Shown: positions 56,489-64,000 of the stretch, one piece after another
Layout: every line of letters starts with the position of its first letter
How positions within the stretch are numbered: position 1 is the first letter of the stretch
Source: Erythrobacter litoralis HTCC2594
Lineage (GTDB): Bacteria > Pseudomonadota > Alphaproteobacteria > Sphingomonadales > Sphingomonadaceae
Reading direction: 5' to 3'
Assembly (NCBI RefSeq): GCF_000013005.1
Contig: NC_007722.1
Location: 315,501-379,500 of the forward strand
DNA: 64,000 nucleotides
Notes under the pieces: generated by a model
The model's database searches: none
The model's input: the letters and a program-made list of their open reading frames with translations, nothing else
What the model was told of the DNA's origin: nothing
Made by a program: the position numbers and the translations under genes

Positions 56489-59400
56489 TGGCGGACGAGA
56501 CCATGACCGAAGAAGCGGATCGTGCAACCGCCGCACCAGCTCCGCGCAAACGCAAGCGGCGCTGGGCCAAGCGGTTCACGGCGGCGATCGGCGTTCTCCT
56601 GCTGCTGCTCGTGGGCCTGCTGGCTCTGGTCAATTCACCCATCGGCAAGCGCTACGTCGCCGATCAGATCGCCCAGGTCGCACCCGCATCCGGTTTGCGC
56701 TTCGAGGTCGGTCGCATCGAAGGGGACCTGTTCCGCGATGCGCGGCTCTACGATGTCGTCCTCTACGATCCGAAGGGCGCGTTCCTGCGCATCCCCGAGG
56801 CCGAGATGGACTGGCGGCCGCTCTCGTGGTTCACCTCCGGCCTCGACATCCGCACCGCGATCGCTCGCCGTGCGACACTCGAGCGTCTGCCCGAGCTGTT
56901 GCCGGGCGACCCCGACGCGCCGACCCTGCCCAATTTCGATATCCGGATCGATCGTCTGGCAATCGAAAATCTGACCATCGCCCCAGGCATCATCGACGAG
57001 CGTAGCCACCGCGTCGATCTCACCGCCAGCGCCGACATTCGGGAGGGGCTCGCCGATGTCGAGGCTAGCGGGCGGCTGGGGCGCGAGGATCGATTCGTGC
57101 TCGACCTCGAAGCCGAGCCTGACGGCAATGTCTTCGATCTCGACCTCGACTATGTCGCGCCGCGCGACGGCGTTATCGCCAGCCTTGTCGGAGCGGAAGC
57201 AGGCTACGAGGCGCGCGTGCGCGGTGGCGGCACCTGGCGCGACTGGAAGGGGTTCCTGACCGTCCGGCGGGACGACAGCATGATCGGCGGTTTTCGCCTG
57301 ACCAACAAAGCGGGTCTGTACGGTCTGGTCGGGCAGATCGACGCCGCGCCGTTATCAGAGGGTCTGATCGAAGCGGCTGCCGCGCCGAGGCTCTCGCTGG
57401 CCTTCTTCACCACGCTGGAAGAATCGGTTCTCGACGGAGCCTTGCGCGCTCGCAGCAGGGCCTTGAACCTGCGGGCCGATGGTGTTGTGGACCTTGCCAA
57501 CAATACAATCGACGAGATCGAATTCGCGGGAGACTTGCTCGACCCTGACCTCTTGGGCGCCGATGTCGCCCGGCTCGAAGGGGCGCGGATCGAAGGTACG
57601 CTTGCGGGCGCTTTCGACGCGCTCGACATTCAGCACGTCCTGACGGTCGATCGCGCAATCGCAGGCACCGCACAGATCGCCGGTATCCGCCAGCAAGGCC
57701 GCGCGCGCTATGCCGACGGGCGCTGGGTCCTGCCGCTCGATCTCAAGGTGGATCGCATCGCGACCGGAACGGCGATGGTCGATCCCCGCCTGATCGATGG
57801 CTCGCTCGGCGGGCAGATCGTGCTGGCGGGCGATCGCCTGACTTCCGAAGCGCTCCGCTTCGCCTTCCCCGGAGCCACCGGACAGGTTGCGCTCGACGGC
57901 AATCTTTCGACGGGTCGCTATGCGGTCTCCGGGCCGGTGGCCATCAACGGATTGCCGTTCGACAATCTCGGCGTCGTCAATGCCGGGGGGCAGGTCGACT
58001 TCGTGCTGCCGGGCGATGGCGGTTGGCGGCTCGCCATCGACGGGCGCGCCAATGTGCCGCGCGTCAGCAATGAGACGGTGGCCAATTTCGTCGGGCCGAG
58101 CCTCGCCTTGCGCGGAGGGGTCACGCTTGGGGACGCCGGACCGGTAGCTTTCCGAAACGTCGTACTCGATGCCGCCAAACTTTCGCTCAATGCCGATGGC
58201 GCGATTACGCCCGGGCGCACGACGCTGACCGGCAACGGGCGGCATGTCGATTACGGCCCTTTCACGATCGAAGGGGCCTATACAGACGCAGGGCCCGAGG
58301 CCGTGCTGGTCCTCGCCGACCCATTGCCCGCCGCCGAGCTCAGTAATGTCCGGCTCGCCATCAGCCCGTCGGAAACCGGTTTCGCCATCGCTACGACCGG
58401 CGGTTCGCTGCTTGGTCCCTTCGAAGGCGATCTCAACCTGGCGCTACCGGCCGACGGGCCTGCGCGTCTGGATATCGCCCGACTGCGCGTGTGGGAAACC
58501 GACATAACCGGCAATGTCACCTTCGCGGATGCCGGCGCTCGCGGAAGGATCGCGCTGTCGGGTGGCGGCCTGGACGGCAATATCTCGATTGCGCCACAGG
58601 GCGAGGCGCTGCGCTTCGCTTTCGATGTCGATGCCAACAACGCGACCTTCGGCGGCGATACCCCCATCGCAATCAGGCGCGCAGACATCGAGGGCGAGGG
58701 AATCCTGCTCGACGGGTCCAGCACCGTCAATGCCAGCGTTTTCGCACAAGGCGTCAGCTACGGCACGGTGTTCATCGGGCGTCTCGCCGCGAATGCGGAA
58801 CTGACCGACGGTCGCGGCAAGGTCACCGGCTCTGTTGCCGGTCGCCGCGGGAGCCGGTTTGCATTGCAGGTCGATGCCAACATCGCGCCCGACCGGGTGG
58901 CGGTGGCCGCGCAAGGCGACTTTGCCGGACGGCCGCTTCGATTCCCGCGTCGCGCAGTGTTGACGCGCCGCAGCGATGGCGGCTGGGACCTTGCCCGTAC
59001 GCAATTGAGCTACGATGGGGGTCGCACCGTTGTCGAAGGGACCTTCGGCGGGGAAACGCTGGCCATGCGCGCCTGGTTCGATGGCATGCCGCTTTCGCTC
59101 GCCGACATTGCTTCTGCCGATCAGGGGCTGGGCGGGCGTCTATCGGGTACCGTCGAGTATAACGCTCCGCAAACAGGCGCTCCCACCGGTGAGATGCGTA
59201 TCAAGGTCGACAAGCTGACCCGTTCCGGCCTTGTCCTGACATCGCGCCCGATCGACCTCGGCCTCGTCGCGCGCCTGCAACCGTCGCGCCTCGAAGCGCG
59301 CGCGGTTATCGCCGAGGACGGCGGACAGCGCGGTCGCGCGCAGGCGCGGATCACCGGCTTGCCGGCCAGCGGCGGACTTTACGAGCGGCTCAGCGCGGGC

Positions 59401-60690
59401 GACCTCTTTGCGCAGTTGCGTTATGATGGCGCGGCGCAGGCGCTGTGGCGGCTCGCCCGGATCGAAACCTTCGATGTCGGCGGGCCGGTCAAGGTTTCGG
59501 CGGATGTGCGCGGGACGCTGGCACGACCGGTCGTCCGCGGTGCGCTCGCCAGCGACGATCTTCGGATACAAAGCGCGTTGTCGGGCACCAACATCGCCCA
59601 GGTCTCGGTGCGCGGCCGCTTCTCCGGTTCGCGGCTGCGCTTGACGCGCTTTGCCGGCACCGCGGCCAACGGTGGCCAGGTCAGCGGCAGCGGCGTGGTC
59701 GATCTCGCCAATATCAGTGCCACGCGCGGGCCCGAGATCGACCTTCGCATCGCCGCCAGCAATGCGCAGCTTATCGCCGCAAACGGTCTCGACGCGACGG
59801 TGACCGGGCCCATCCGGATCGTCTCCGACGGCATCGGCGGCACGATCGCCGGACGGCTGCGGATCGACCGCGCCAGCTGGCAATTGGGCGTAGCCGATGA
59901 AGACGTGCGGTTGCCGCAGATCGCCACGCGAGAAATCAACGCTCCCGCCGATGTCGCGCCGACTCCCGCGGCGGCCGCCCCATGGCGCTATCTCATCAAC
60001 GCTACAGCCGACAGCAGGGTCGATGTCGACGGCATGGGCCTCGACAGCGAGTGGGAGGCCGATATCCGCTTGCGCGGGACAACCGACGATCCGCGTCTCG
60101 GGGGCCAGGCCCGCGTGGTGCGCGGCTTCTATTCCTTTGCCGGAACACGTTTCGAATTGACGCGAGGGCGGATTGCTTTCGACGAAAGCGTTCCGATCGA
60201 TCCGCGTATCGACATCGTCGCCGAGACGGACCGGGCGGGGATCGATGTCGCCGTGTCGGTCCAGGGCAGCGCAACGCAGCCGGAAATCCGGTTCAGTTCG
60301 ACACCGGCCTTGCCGGAAGAGGAAATTCTCGCCCGCTTGTTGTTCGGCGGGTCCGTGACGGAGCTTTCCGCCACCGACGCCGTTCAGTTGGGCGCGGCGC
60401 TGGCCTCGCTGCGCGGCGGCGGCGGGATGGACCCGATCAACCAGCTACGGACTGCCATTGGATTGGACCGGTTGCGTATTGTGGGGGCCGATCCGGCGCT
60501 GGGTCGCTCGACCGGGGTTGCGCTCGGCAAGAACATCGGTCGACGCTTCTATGTTGAACTCATCACCGACGGGCGCGGCTACAGCGCCACCGAAGTCGAG
60601 TTCCGCATAACGAGCTGGCTATCGCTGCTTGGCGCGGTATCGACTGTCGGCAGGGAAAGCGTCGTTGTGGAAATCAGCCGCGATTACTGA
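56488..60690 (+). CDS. tamB: Translocation and assembly module protein TamB
   Basis: A 1400-residue AsmA-like bridge protein. A basic cytoplasmic start (RKRKRRWAKR) and one membrane helix (about 32-48) lead into a very long beta-helical groove built from repeated two-strand units, ending in the TamB C-terminal domain (about 1060-1400) with RGFYSFAGTRFELTRGRIAF and PEEEILARLLFGGSVTELS. It spans the periplasm and passes phospholipids or outer membrane proteins to TamA. An alternative start is the Met at residue 6. Length is within the normal range. Confidence 0.95.
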   Translation: MADETMTEEADRATAAPAPRKRKRRWAKRFTAAIGVLLLLLVGLLALVNSPIGKRYVADQIAQVAPASGLRFEVGRIEGDLFRDARLYDVVLYDPKGAFLRIPEAEMDWRPLSWFTSGLDIRTAIARRATLERLPELLPGDPDAPTLPNFDIRIDRLAIENLTIAPGIIDERSHRVDLTASADIREGLADVEASGRLGREDRFVLDLEAEPDGNVFDLDLDYVAPRDGVIASLVGAEAGYEARVRGGGTWRDWKGFLTVRRDDSMIGGFRLTNKAGLYGLVGQIDAAPLSEGLIEAAAAPRLSLAFFTTLEESVLDGALRARSRALNLRADGVVDLANNTIDEIEFAGDLLDPDLLGADVARLEGARIEGTLAGAFDALDIQHVLTVDRAIAGTAQIAGIRQQGRARYADGRWVLPLDLKVDRIATGTAMVDPRLIDGSLGGQIVLAGDRLTSEALRFAFPGATGQVALDGNLSTGRYAVSGPVAINGLPFDNLGVVNAGGQVDFVLPGDGGWRLAIDGRANVPRVSNETVANFVGPSLALRGGVTLGDAGPVAFRNVVLDAAKLSLNADGAITPGRTTLTGNGRHVDYGPFTIEGAYTDAGPEAVLVLADPLPAAELSNVRLAISPSETGFAIATTGGSLLGPFEGDLNLALPADGPARLDIARLRVWETDITGNVTFADAGARGRIALSGGGLDGNISIAPQGEALRFAFDVDANNATFGGDTPIAIRRADIEGEGILLDGSSTVNASVFAQGVSYGTVFIGRLAANAELTDGRGKVTGSVAGRRGSRFALQVDANIAPDRVAVAAQGDFAGRPLRFPRRAVLTRRSDGGWDLARTQLSYDGGRTVVEGTFGGETLAMRAWFDGMPLSLADIASADQGLGGRLSGTVEYNAPQTGAPTGEMRIKVDKLTRSGLVLTSRPIDLGLVARLQPSRLEARAVIAEDGGQRGRAQARITGLPASGGLYERLSAGDLFAQLRYDGAAQALWRLARIETFDVGGPVKVSADVRGTLARPVVRGALASDDLRIQSALSGTNIAQVSVRGRFSGSRLRLTRFAGTAANGGQVSGSGVVDLANISATRGPEIDLRIAASNAQLIAANGLDATVTGPIRIVSDGIGGTIAGRLRIDRASWQLGVADEDVRLPQIATREINAPADVAPTPAAAAPWRYLINATADSRVDVDGMGLDSEWEADIRLRGTTDDPRLGGQARVVRGFYSFAGTRFELTRGRIAFDESVPIDPRIDIVAETDRAGIDVAVSVQGSATQPEIRFSSTPALPEEEILARLLFGGSVTELSATDAVQLGAALASLRGGGGMDPINQLRTAIGLDRLRIVGADPALGRSTGVALGKNIGRRFYVELITDGRGYSATEVEFRITSWLSLLGAVSTVGRESVVVEISRDY

Positions 60691-60720
60691 CGGCAGTCTC
60701 AGGCAGATTGAAGCAAGCGG

Positions 60721-61269
60721 TCAGGCAGCTGCATCGCGCGCCGGCGGAGCGGTCAGCACAGCGTCGACCACCAGCAGCGTACCGTTTTCGGCCTGTCCGC
60801 CGGCACCGGTCATCCGGGCCGACAACCCGCTTTCCGAATGCGTCGCCAGCAGGTCGTCGCCATTGTGCGAAAATTCGAGCGTGCCCTGGCCGACGGTAGC
60901 GACCCTGACCGGACCGCCGTTGCTTTCGATCGCCGACACTATCGCCTCGCGGTCGAGGTGGCCCGGCACGATGTGCTCGCGCAAGAGCGCTGCAAGGACC
61001 GGCGGCTCGAGGTCTTCGTCGCCAGTGATTTCAGCGAAGGCAGCGTCGCTCGGAGCGATGATGGTGTAGCTCGTTCCCGGGCCGTGGAGCAGCGAGGCAA
61101 GGCCGGTCGCCTCCATGGCATTGCGGACGGTCGAAAGCTCGTCAGTGTCTTCGAGCACCACGCTGAGGTTGTCGCTTATCGCTTCGGGTGCGCCAGATGG
61201 GTCCGCGTCGCCGCACGCCGCAAGGGCCGTCGCCGCGAGCAGGGCGGGGAGGATCGTGATTGTTCTCAT
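60721..61269 (-). CDS. Fasciclin-domain lipoprotein
   Basis: A 182-residue lipoprotein with lipobox LAAC (Cys19). Residues about 33-175 form one FAS1 domain: the first conserved box is YTIIAPSDAAFAEI and the second GTLLVVDAVL, with a central HIVPGHLD. FAS1 proteins mediate adhesion or surface stability. It is the second of two minus-strand exported genes, 14 bp after the gene at 61284-62288. Confidence 0.9.
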   Translation of the reverse strand: MRTITILPALLAATALAACGDADPSGAPEAISDNLSVVLEDTDELSTVRNAMEATGLASLLHGPGTSYTIIAPSDAAFAEITGDEDLEPPVLAALLREHIVPGHLDREAIVSAIESNGGPVRVATVGQGTLEFSHNGDDLLATHSESGLSARMTGAGGQAENGTLLVVDAVLTAPPARDAAA

Positions 61270-61283
61270 TATGATCGTATCCC

Positions 61284-62288
61284 TCAGTTCAGCGCGAGTT
61301 CGATCGCGGCTGCGACGAGCCGCGTTTCCGGGTCCATGCGGTACACATAGCCGTCGGAATAGCGATAATAGCCGTCGGGCCCGTCGACATATTGGTCGCG
61401 GTAGCGATAGGGCACATTATAGATGTCGTAGCCTCGCGGAGCCGGCTGCCCGACCACGAACTCGTCGCCCGTCAATAGCGCTGCCACCGACTGGATGGCG
61501 GCGGTTTGCGGATCGACGCGGTAGATCGTGTTGTTGGCGTAGCGGTACCCGTTGGGCTCTAGCCCGTAATAGTCACGATAGTAGGGTCGGAGCTCGACCG
61601 GTTGGTAGTAGGATGGCCATGTATTGCCGATCCCGAGAGCTCCACCGAGAAGCGGGATCGCGGCGGAGATGAGGCCACCTTCGCCAAGGCGGAGCAAATA
61701 GCCGTCATCGTAGTAGAACGGGCCGCCACCGAACCCCGAATAGCCGAAGAATGACGGGCTGTAGCTGGCGCGTTGCCTCGCGAGGCCCGGCGGTGTGCAG
61801 CCATTGTATTTCTTGGCGAGGCCCGGCGGACAGCCATCGTATGCGCCGAGCGCACGATCGTATTCGCGGAACAGATCGAAATCGCGCCCGCCATCTTCGT
61901 AGCGTCGGGCGCTCTCGAATGCTCGGCTTGCGCCGCGACTGGCCGATTGGCCGTTGCCGCGCGCGGGTGGACCGGCATCGCGGTTGCGCCCGGATTGTCC
62001 TCTCTCGACCTGAGCGCGCCCATCGGCACCGGCCTTGCGTTTTGCATTGTCGTCGTTCCTGGCAGCGGCATTACCGCGATTTCCGCGCGTCTTCTCGACA
62101 CCGCCATCATCGCGCGGATTGCCGCGCATTCGTGGGCCGCCGCCGCGATCGGCTTTCGGGCCCTTCTCGGCCTTGGCGGGTGGGCCGCCGCCGCGCTCGT
62201 TGCCTTGTCCCTTGCCATTGCCCGGCTGAGCCAAGGCGCCGCTTGCCATCAGGGCACCGGCTGCGATCGTCGCCATTAGAATACGCAT
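61284..62288 (-). CDS. Exported low-complexity protein with CPPGLAKK motif
   Basis: A 334-residue protein with a signal peptide (MRILMATIAAGALMASGALA). Residues 21-125 are Gly/Asn/Arg/Lys-rich and look disordered and strongly basic. They lead to the motif CPPGLAKKYNGCTPPGLARQ (Cys153, Cys164), often seen in sphingomonad exported proteins of the RcnB/YXWGXW-like kind, and then a Tyr/Gly/Pro-rich half with two similar units (YRYANNTIYRVDPQTAAIQS and YRYSDGYVYRMDPETRLVAA). I cannot assign a function; a periplasmic or surface role is likely. Confidence 0.82.
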   Translation of the reverse strand: MRILMATIAAGALMASGALAQPGNGKGQGNERGGGPPAKAEKGPKADRGGGPRMRGNPRDDGGVEKTRGNRGNAAARNDDNAKRKAGADGRAQVERGQSGRNRDAGPPARGNGQSASRGASRAFESARRYEDGGRDFDLFREYDRALGAYDGCPPGLAKKYNGCTPPGLARQRASYSPSFFGYSGFGGGPFYYDDGYLLRLGEGGLISAAIPLLGGALGIGNTWPSYYQPVELRPYYRDYYGLEPNGYRYANNTIYRVDPQTAAIQSVAALLTGDEFVVGQPAPRGYDIYNVPYRYRDQYVDGPDGYYRYSDGYVYRMDPETRLVAAAIELALN

Positions 62289-62371
62289 GGTCCGCTCCTT
62301 CGATAAGAGGAACGATCGGAGGCCGCGCGGTATCCCGAACGCCGCATTTTGCAGCCGTGGCGCGCTTGCGC

Positions 62372-62404
62372 ACGAAAAAGGGCCCGACTTTCGCCGGGCC
62401 CTTT
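62372..62404 (-). terminator. Rho-independent terminator of glnA
   Basis: AAAGGGCCCG (62377-62386) pairs perfectly with CGGGCCCTTT (62395-62404); on the minus strand five T and CG follow, 22 bp after the glnA stop codon. Confidence 0.92.
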
Positions 62405-62425
62405 CGAATTATCAGAGCGACGCGA

Positions 62426-63835
62426 TCAGGCGCTGTAATACATGTCGAATTCGACCGGGCACGGCGTGGTTTCGGTGCGCATGACCTCTTCCCACTTGAG
62501 TTCCGCATAGGCGTCGATCTGGTCCTTGGTGAAGACATCGCCCTTGAGCAGGAATTCGTGATCGGCTTCGAGCGCCTCGAGCGCTTCGCGCAAGGAGCCG
62601 CAGACGGTCGGAACTTCGGCGAGCTCTGCCGGCGGCAGGTCGTAGAGGTTCTTGTCCATGGCATCGCCCGGATGGATCTTGTTGGTGATCCCGTCGAGGC
62701 CCGCCATCAGCAGCGCCGAATAGGCGAGGTAGGGATTGGCCATCGCATCGGGGAAGCGGAACTCGACGCGCTTCGCCTTGTCGCCCGCGCCGTACGGGAT
62801 GCGGCACGATGCCGAGCGGTTGCGGGCCGAATAGGCGAGCAGCACCGGTGCTTCGAAGCCCGGAACTAGCCGCTTGTAGCTGTTGGTGGTCGGATTGGTG
62901 AAAGCGTTCAGCGCCTTGGCGTGCTTGATGACACCGCCGATGTAATAGAGGCAGTTCTCGCTCAGCCCGGCATATTCGTTGCCGGCGAATGTCGGCTTGT
63001 CGCCTTCCCAGATCGACATGTGCGTGTGCATGCCGGAACCGTTATCTTCCTTGATCGGCTTGGGCATGAAGGTCGCGGTCTTGCCATAGGCATGGGCGAC
63101 CTGGTGTACGACATACTTGTAGATCTGCATGCGGTCGGCGGTCTGGACCAGCGTGCCGAAGGTCAGGCCGAGTTCGTGCTGGGCGGCGGCGACCTCATGG
63201 TGGTGCTTGTCGCAGGGCAAGCCCAGTTCGAGCATTGTCGCGACCATTTCGGCGCGAATGTCCATAGCGCTGTCCACCGGAGCGACGGGGAAATAGCCGC
63301 CCTTGGCGCGCGGCCGGTGGCCCATGTTGCCGCCCTCGTATTCCTTGCCCATGTTGGTCGGCAATTCGATGTCGTCGATGGCGAAGCCCGACCCCGCGTA
63401 GCCGTCTTCGAAGCGGACATCGTCGAACATGAAGAATTCGGCTTCCGGACCGACATAGATCGTGTCGCCGATACCGGTGCTCTTCAGATAGGCTTCGGCA
63501 CGCTTGGCGGTGGAACGGGGATCGCGGGAATACCAGTCGCCGGTCGAGGGCTCGACGATGTCGCAATTGACGATCAGCATCGGCGTGGCGCTGAACGGAT
63601 CGAGCCAGGTTTCGGACAGGTCCGGCTTCAGGATCATGTCGGATTCGTTGATGGCCTTCCAGCCCGCGATCGACGATCCGTCGAACATCAGCCCGTCTTC
63701 GAGCGCATCTTCGTCCATCACGCTGGCGACCATCGAAAGGTGCTGCCACTTGCCCTTCGGATCGGTGAACCGCAGATCGACCCACTCGATCTCGTGTTCC
63801 TTGATTTTCTTGATGATGTCTTTTGCGCTGGACAT
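62426..63835 (-). CDS. glnA: Glutamine synthetase, type I
   Basis: A 469-residue GSI-beta subunit. [10 protein letters not shown] near the N-terminus, [11 protein letters not shown] (metal-binding Glu), [11 protein letters not shown] (metal-binding His) and the ammonia/glutamate loops around [15 protein letters not shown] are all present. Tyr398 in KNLYDLPP is the adenylylation site, so activity is probably controlled by GlnE and PII. It makes glutamine from glutamate and ammonia with ATP. It lies 50 bp downstream of glnB on the same strand, the usual alphaproteobacterial glnBA operon. Confidence 0.98.
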   Translation of the reverse strand: MSSAKDIIKKIKEHEIEWVDLRFTDPKGKWQHLSMVASVMDEDALEDGLMFDGSSIAGWKAINESDMILKPDLSETWLDPFSATPMLIVNCDIVEPSTGDWYSRDPRSTAKRAEAYLKSTGIGDTIYVGPEAEFFMFDDVRFEDGYAGSGFAIDDIELPTNMGKEYEGGNMGHRPRAKGGYFPVAPVDSAMDIRAEMVATMLELGLPCDKHHHEVAAAQHELGLTFGTLVQTADRMQIYKYVVHQVAHAYGKTATFMPKPIKEDNGSGMHTHMSIWEGDKPTFAGNEYAGLSENCLYYIGGVIKHAKALNAFTNPTTNSYKRLVPGFEAPVLLAYSARNRSASCRIPYGAGDKAKRVEFRFPDAMANPYLAYSALLMAGLDGITNKIHPGDAMDKNLYDLPPAELAEVPTVCGSLREALEALEADHEFLLKGDVFTKDQIDAYAELKWEEVMRTETTPCPVEFDMYYSA

Positions 63836-63885
63836 GCAGTATTTCCTTGCTGGTGTTCGGCCTTACAGGCGCGATTGGTTGAAAT

Positions 63886-64000
<115 letters not shown>

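Overview
The window is GC-rich, densely coded chromosomal DNA from an alphaproteobacterium, most likely order Sphingomonadales, family Erythrobacteraceae (Erythrobacter-like). This rests on recognised protein families and gene order, not on a database search: large Oar-like TonB-dependent receptors, the order argS - SPOR protein - nagZ - scpA - scpB - tatABC, a CpaABCDE/TadBC pilus locus, bpt-tamA-tamB, and glnB-glnA. I saw no rRNA, tRNA, CRISPR array, insertion sequence or prophage.

Layout. 1-6651 (minus strand): small exported proteins, a two-domain M16 zinc protease and a penicillin-acylase-type Ntn hydrolase. 6781-10946 (plus): a HerA/DUF87-type ATPase, then clpB behind a likely heat-shock promoter. 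11316-20683: two large TonB-dependent receptors flanking an S9 prolyl-oligopeptidase-family peptidase, each ending in a strong terminator. 20838-24173 (minus): a tight three-gene operon of an HxD-type 2-oxoglutarate/Fe(II) prolyl hydroxylase, a TPR protein with a second 2OG-Fe(II) oxygenase domain, and a SAM methyltransferase. 24322-28862 (plus): thiolase, SDR dehydrogenase, crotonase-fold protein, methylthioadenosine phosphorylase and a MarR regulator.

28900-36324 (minus): a Tad/Flp pilus locus in the order cpaA, cpaB, cpaC, cpaD, cpaE, tadB, tadC. The secretion ATPase (cpaF/tadA), normally between cpaE and tadB, is absent; a strong stem-loop occupies the 75-bp gap. No flp pilin, tadD, tadE or tadF gene is seen either. 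36444-41159: an alpha/beta hydrolase, a DAO-family oxidoreductase, a YegP-like protein, then ispH-thrB-rnhA. 41229-48582 (plus): a lipoprotein, argS, SPOR protein, nagZ, scpAB and tatABC (translation, envelope, chromosome segregation and protein export).

48683-49289 (minus): two short exported paralogues ending in the same DALSQ tail. 49468-52031 (minus): an amidohydrolase and a 3-hydroxyisobutyrate-dehydrogenase-family enzyme. 52119-60690 (plus): threonine ammonia-lyase, then bpt, tamA and tamB; tamA has no ordinary start codon next to its signal peptide. 60721-64000 (minus): a fasciclin lipoprotein, a low-complexity exported protein, and glnB-glnA running in from the right edge.

Overall the genes describe a heterotroph that takes up and degrades peptides or other large organic molecules (receptors, S9 and M16 peptidases, acylase), oxidises acyl-CoAs, and carries an incomplete pilus locus. 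The least explained parts are the pilus locus without its motor, the double 2OG oxygenase operon, the DALSQ paralogues and the internally duplicated His-rich protein at the left edge. Start codons were chosen by ribosome binding site, signal peptide position and overlap with neighbours, so many differ from the longest open frame.
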